From an uncultured Verrucomicrobiota bacterium (lineage in GTDB: Bacteria; Verrucomicrobiota; Verrucomicrobiia; Verrucomicrobiales; Verrucomicrobiaceae), in the NCBI GenBank assembly GCA_903838675.1, contig CAILZI010000126.1:124001-188000 (forward strand): a stretch of DNA of 64,000 nucleotides, written 5' to 3'. This document shows, piece after piece, positions 62,011-64,000 of this stretch. The translations under genes and the position numbers were made by a program. The first letter of the stretch is position 1. Each line of letters starts with the position of its first letter. Below the pieces are notes generated by a model. That model saw nothing but the letters and a program-made list of their open reading frames with translations. It was not told the DNA's origin and searched no databases.

Positions 62011-63444
62011 ATGAACACACAAAACATCCTGACCCGACGTGACCTGCTCTGCCGCGGTGGCATGGGAATGGGTGCGCTGGCCCTGGGAAGCCTCATGAGC
62101 GATTCGTTCGGAAACGAAGCGCACCTGACCGGCAGCCTCGACTCCCCGCTGCTGCCGAAGCAACCGCATTTTCCCGCCAAGGCCAGGCGCGTGATCCACC
62201 TGTTCCTCAACGGGGGTCCATCCCACGTCGATACGTTTGATCCGAAACCGGCTCTCGACAAATACCACGGCCAGAAGCTTCCCGACAGCATGCATTTGGT
62301 CACCGAACGCCGCACCGGCACGGTGATGCGGTCGCCCTTCAAGTTTCAGCGCTACGGAAAGAGCGGGATCGAGGTCAGCGAGATTTTTTCCCACGTCGGC
62401 GAGTGCATCGACGACATCGCGGTGATCCGTTCCATGCAGACAGACGTGCCCAACCATCTGCCGTCGTGTCTGATGATGAACTGCGGGGACGCGCGCCTGA
62501 TCCGGCCCAGCCTCGGATCCTGGGTGACGTATGGTCTGGGCAGCGAAAATCAAAACCTCCCCGGCTTTGTCGCCATCCGTCCCGGCGGCTATCCGAACAA
62601 CGGCGGCGCGCAGAACTTTCGGGCCGGGTTTCTGCCTGGCGCTTATCAGGGAACTTTTATTGACTCCAAGTCCACGGACATCGAAAAACTGATCGAGAAC
62701 ACCACCAACCCGCGTGTTTCCAACACCGTCCAGCGCCAGCAGCTCGACCTACTGCGCGAGCTCAATGAAGGCCACCGCCGCGAGCGCGACAAGAACGCGC
62801 ACATCGACGCCCGTATCCAGTCCTTTGAGCTGGCCGCGCACATGCAGATGGAGGCCACGGAGGCCTTCGACATCAGCAAGGAACCCGAGTCGATTCGCCG
62901 CATGTATGGCGACAGCCCCGAGGCCCGGACGATCTTGATCGCACGCCGGCTGGTCGAGCGGGGAGTGCGCTTCGTGCAGGCCTGGGTCGGCAATGACTGG
63001 GACCACCACCAGAACCTGGAGGAGGGCCACCGCGGTCTGGCCAAAAAGTGCGATCAGGCGATCGGCGCGCTGCTGAAGGATCTCAAGCAGCGCAACATGC
63101 TGGAAGACACCCTGGTCATCTGGGGCGGGGAGTTTGGCCGCACGCCGACGGTGGAAGTGCCGATGGGCCTCCCCAACAACACGCGCGGCAACGGCCGCGA
63201 CCACAACAATCACGGCTTCACCACCTGGCTGGCAGGCGGCGGTGTGAAGGGCGGCTATGTGCATGGCGCCACCGATGAGTTTGGTTTCAAAGCCGTTGAG
63301 CAGAAGGTCCACGTTCACGACCTGCACGCCACCATTCTGCAGTTGCTCGGCTTTGATCACACCCGGCTGACCTACCGCCATGGCAGCCGGGATTTCCGCC
63401 TCACCGATGTTTACGGCGACGTGGTGAAGGAAGTGATCGCCTGA
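62011..63444 (+). CDS. DUF1501 family protein (sulfatase/alkaline-phosphatase-like fold), Tat-exported
   Basis: 477 residues from ATG 62011. The N-terminus has a Tat-like twin Arg (TRRDLLCRGGMGMGALALGS). Family motifs: RVIHLFLNGGPSHVDTFDPK, GIEVSEIFSHVGECIDDIAV, IRSMQTDVPNHLPSCLMMNC, LPGFVAIRPGG, VRFVQAWVGNDWDHHQNLEE, LVIWGGEFGRTPTVEVPMGL, GRDHNNHGFTTWLAGGGVKG and the terminal H-D-L-H-A-T-I-L-Q-L-L-G. The fold is that of arylsulfatases; the usual metal-binding Asp and His are present (D-H-H, G-R-D-H-N-N-H-G), but the activity is untested. It is usually encoded with a DUF1553/DUF1549 cytochrome partner, which is not seen here. It follows the repeat proteins by 58 bp. Confidence 0.93.
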   Translation: MNTQNILTRRDLLCRGGMGMGALALGSLMSDSFGNEAHLTGSLDSPLLPKQPHFPAKARRVIHLFLNGGPSHVDTFDPKPALDKYHGQKLPDSMHLVTERRTGTVMRSPFKFQRYGKSGIEVSEIFSHVGECIDDIAVIRSMQTDVPNHLPSCLMMNCGDARLIRPSLGSWVTYGLGSENQNLPGFVAIRPGGYPNNGGAQNFRAGFLPGAYQGTFIDSKSTDIEKLIENTTNPRVSNTVQRQQLDLLRELNEGHRRERDKNAHIDARIQSFELAAHMQMEATEAFDISKEPESIRRMYGDSPEARTILIARRLVERGVRFVQAWVGNDWDHHQNLEEGHRGLAKKCDQAIGALLKDLKQRNMLEDTLVIWGGEFGRTPTVEVPMGLPNNTRGNGRDHNNHGFTTWLAGGGVKGGYVHGATDEFGFKAVEQKVHVHDLHATILQLLGFDHTRLTYRHGSRDFRLTDVYGDVVKEVIA

Positions 63445-63496
63445 CGCTGACGGCGACGAACAGCCCATGAGACAGCCACCATTGAAGAGGAATATT

Positions 63497-64000
63497 ATGC
63501 AAAGATCTCACTTGAAAAAAGCATGCTGGCTGTGGCTGGCACTATGGCTCGTCGTGCTCACCATAGCGAGCAACACAACTGCGCAGGAGCTCTCCCGCGA
63601 ACGCGATTTGGTCTATGGGCGCAAGTTCGGCATGGCCCTGACGATGGATGTCTGGAAGCCGGCGAAGCCGAACGGCATCGGCGTGATCTTCCTGGTCAGC
63701 GGCGGTTTTAAATCCGGCATGGAATTGGTCAGTAATGAACGTTTCGGGTCCGTCGTGCTGAAGCCGTTTTTGGATCGCGGGCAGACTGTTTTCGCGGTGA
63801 GCCATAGCGCTCTGCCCAAGTTCAGCGTGATCGAAATCGTGCCGGACATTCATCGCGCGGTGCGCTTTATTCGGACTCATGCCACGGACTACGGCGTGGC
63901 CCCCGATCGCCTCGGCATCATGGGAACAAGCTCCGGCGGCTTGCTGGCACTGACCATCGCCACTGGCGGCAAGCCCGGCGATCCGGCATCAAAGGACCCG
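63497..64000 (+). CDS. Alpha/beta-hydrolase, N-terminal part (cut by right edge)
   Basis: 168 residues visible from ATG 63497, with a good ribosome-binding site (AAGAGG about 7 nt upstream). The signal peptide (KKACWLWLALWLVVLTIASN) ends TTAQE. Then come MALTMDVWKPAKPNG, IGVIFLVSGGFKSGMELV (oxyanion region) and the nucleophile elbow GTSSGGLLALTIATG with Ser in G-x-S-x-G. Likely a secreted or periplasmic esterase or peptidase; substrate unknown. It continues past base 64000, so the Asp/His of the triad are not visible. It starts 52 bp after DUF1501, probably the same transcript. Confidence 0.85.
   Translation, partial: MQRSHLKKACWLWLALWLVVLTIASNTTAQELSRERDLVYGRKFGMALTMDVWKPAKPNGIGVIFLVSGGFKSGMELVSNERFGSVVLKPFLDRGQTVFAVSHSALPKFSVIEIVPDIHRAVRFIRTHATDYGVAPDRLGIMGTSSGGLLALTIATGGKPGDPASKDP

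Overview
The window looks like a chromosomal segment of a Verrucomicrobiota bacterium, most likely order Verrucomicrobiales (Prosthecobacter/Verrucomicrobium-like). The evidence is family content: autotransporter-associated beta-strand (PATR) repeats in a giant gene, a PVC-type membrane-bound dehydrogenase with a haem-binding CxxCH tail, a sigma factor of the Rhodopirellula/Verrucomicrobium type, a Ser/Thr kinase overlapping a sigma factor, and a DUF1501 protein. No rRNA, tRNA, CRISPR array or prophage was seen. The genus is an inference.

Region 1 (1-35,673, minus strand) is one uninterrupted reading frame of at least 11,891 codons that leaves the window on the left. It encodes a secreted beta-helical repeat protein with a signal peptide, two PA14-like domains, seven conserved Trp-Ala boxes and many PATR and 'VTV..T.GL.VG..V.G.GI..GT.I' repeats. 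It contains two in-frame seams where one passenger ends and another starts, so it reads as concatenated adhesins. Its promoter region (35,674-35,997) carries a TTGACG-N18-TATTCT candidate and nested dyads.

Region 2 (36.0-44.5 kb) holds the PVC-type dehydrogenase, a GH25-like lipoprotein, a SUKH-fold protein, a DUF4337 membrane protein, a RraB-family protein, a small secreted Arg/Asn-rich protein with a clear terminator, a MetE-core protein and a small membrane protein. Region 3 (44.5-50.5 kb) is a phospho-signalling locus. A PP2C phosphatase overlaps a galactose mutarotase, and this pair diverges from a multidomain Ser/Thr kinase that overlaps a sigma factor. The kinase carries glycine-rich decad repeats, an SdpI-like segment and a signal-peptidase-like domain lacking the catalytic serine.

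Region 4 (50.5-57.6 kb) has a RAYT (REP-associated tyrosine transposase) among its palindromes, aspS, an ECF sigma factor with a strong terminator, dtd, a secreted protein whose 5' end is a damaged copy of that of the GH25-like gene, a palindrome cluster, a small unknown gene and a serine beta-lactamase-like hydrolase.

Region 5 (57.8-64.0 kb, plus strand) looks like one locus: an ECF sigma factor overlapping a membrane anti-sigma-like protein, then three consecutive exported proteins sharing a ~61-residue repeat (one, one and five copies) next to unrelated domains, then DUF1501 and alpha/beta-hydrolase genes. I regard this repeat locus and the concatenated giant adhesin as the most interesting parts. 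Family names come from recognising motifs by eye; no database search was possible.
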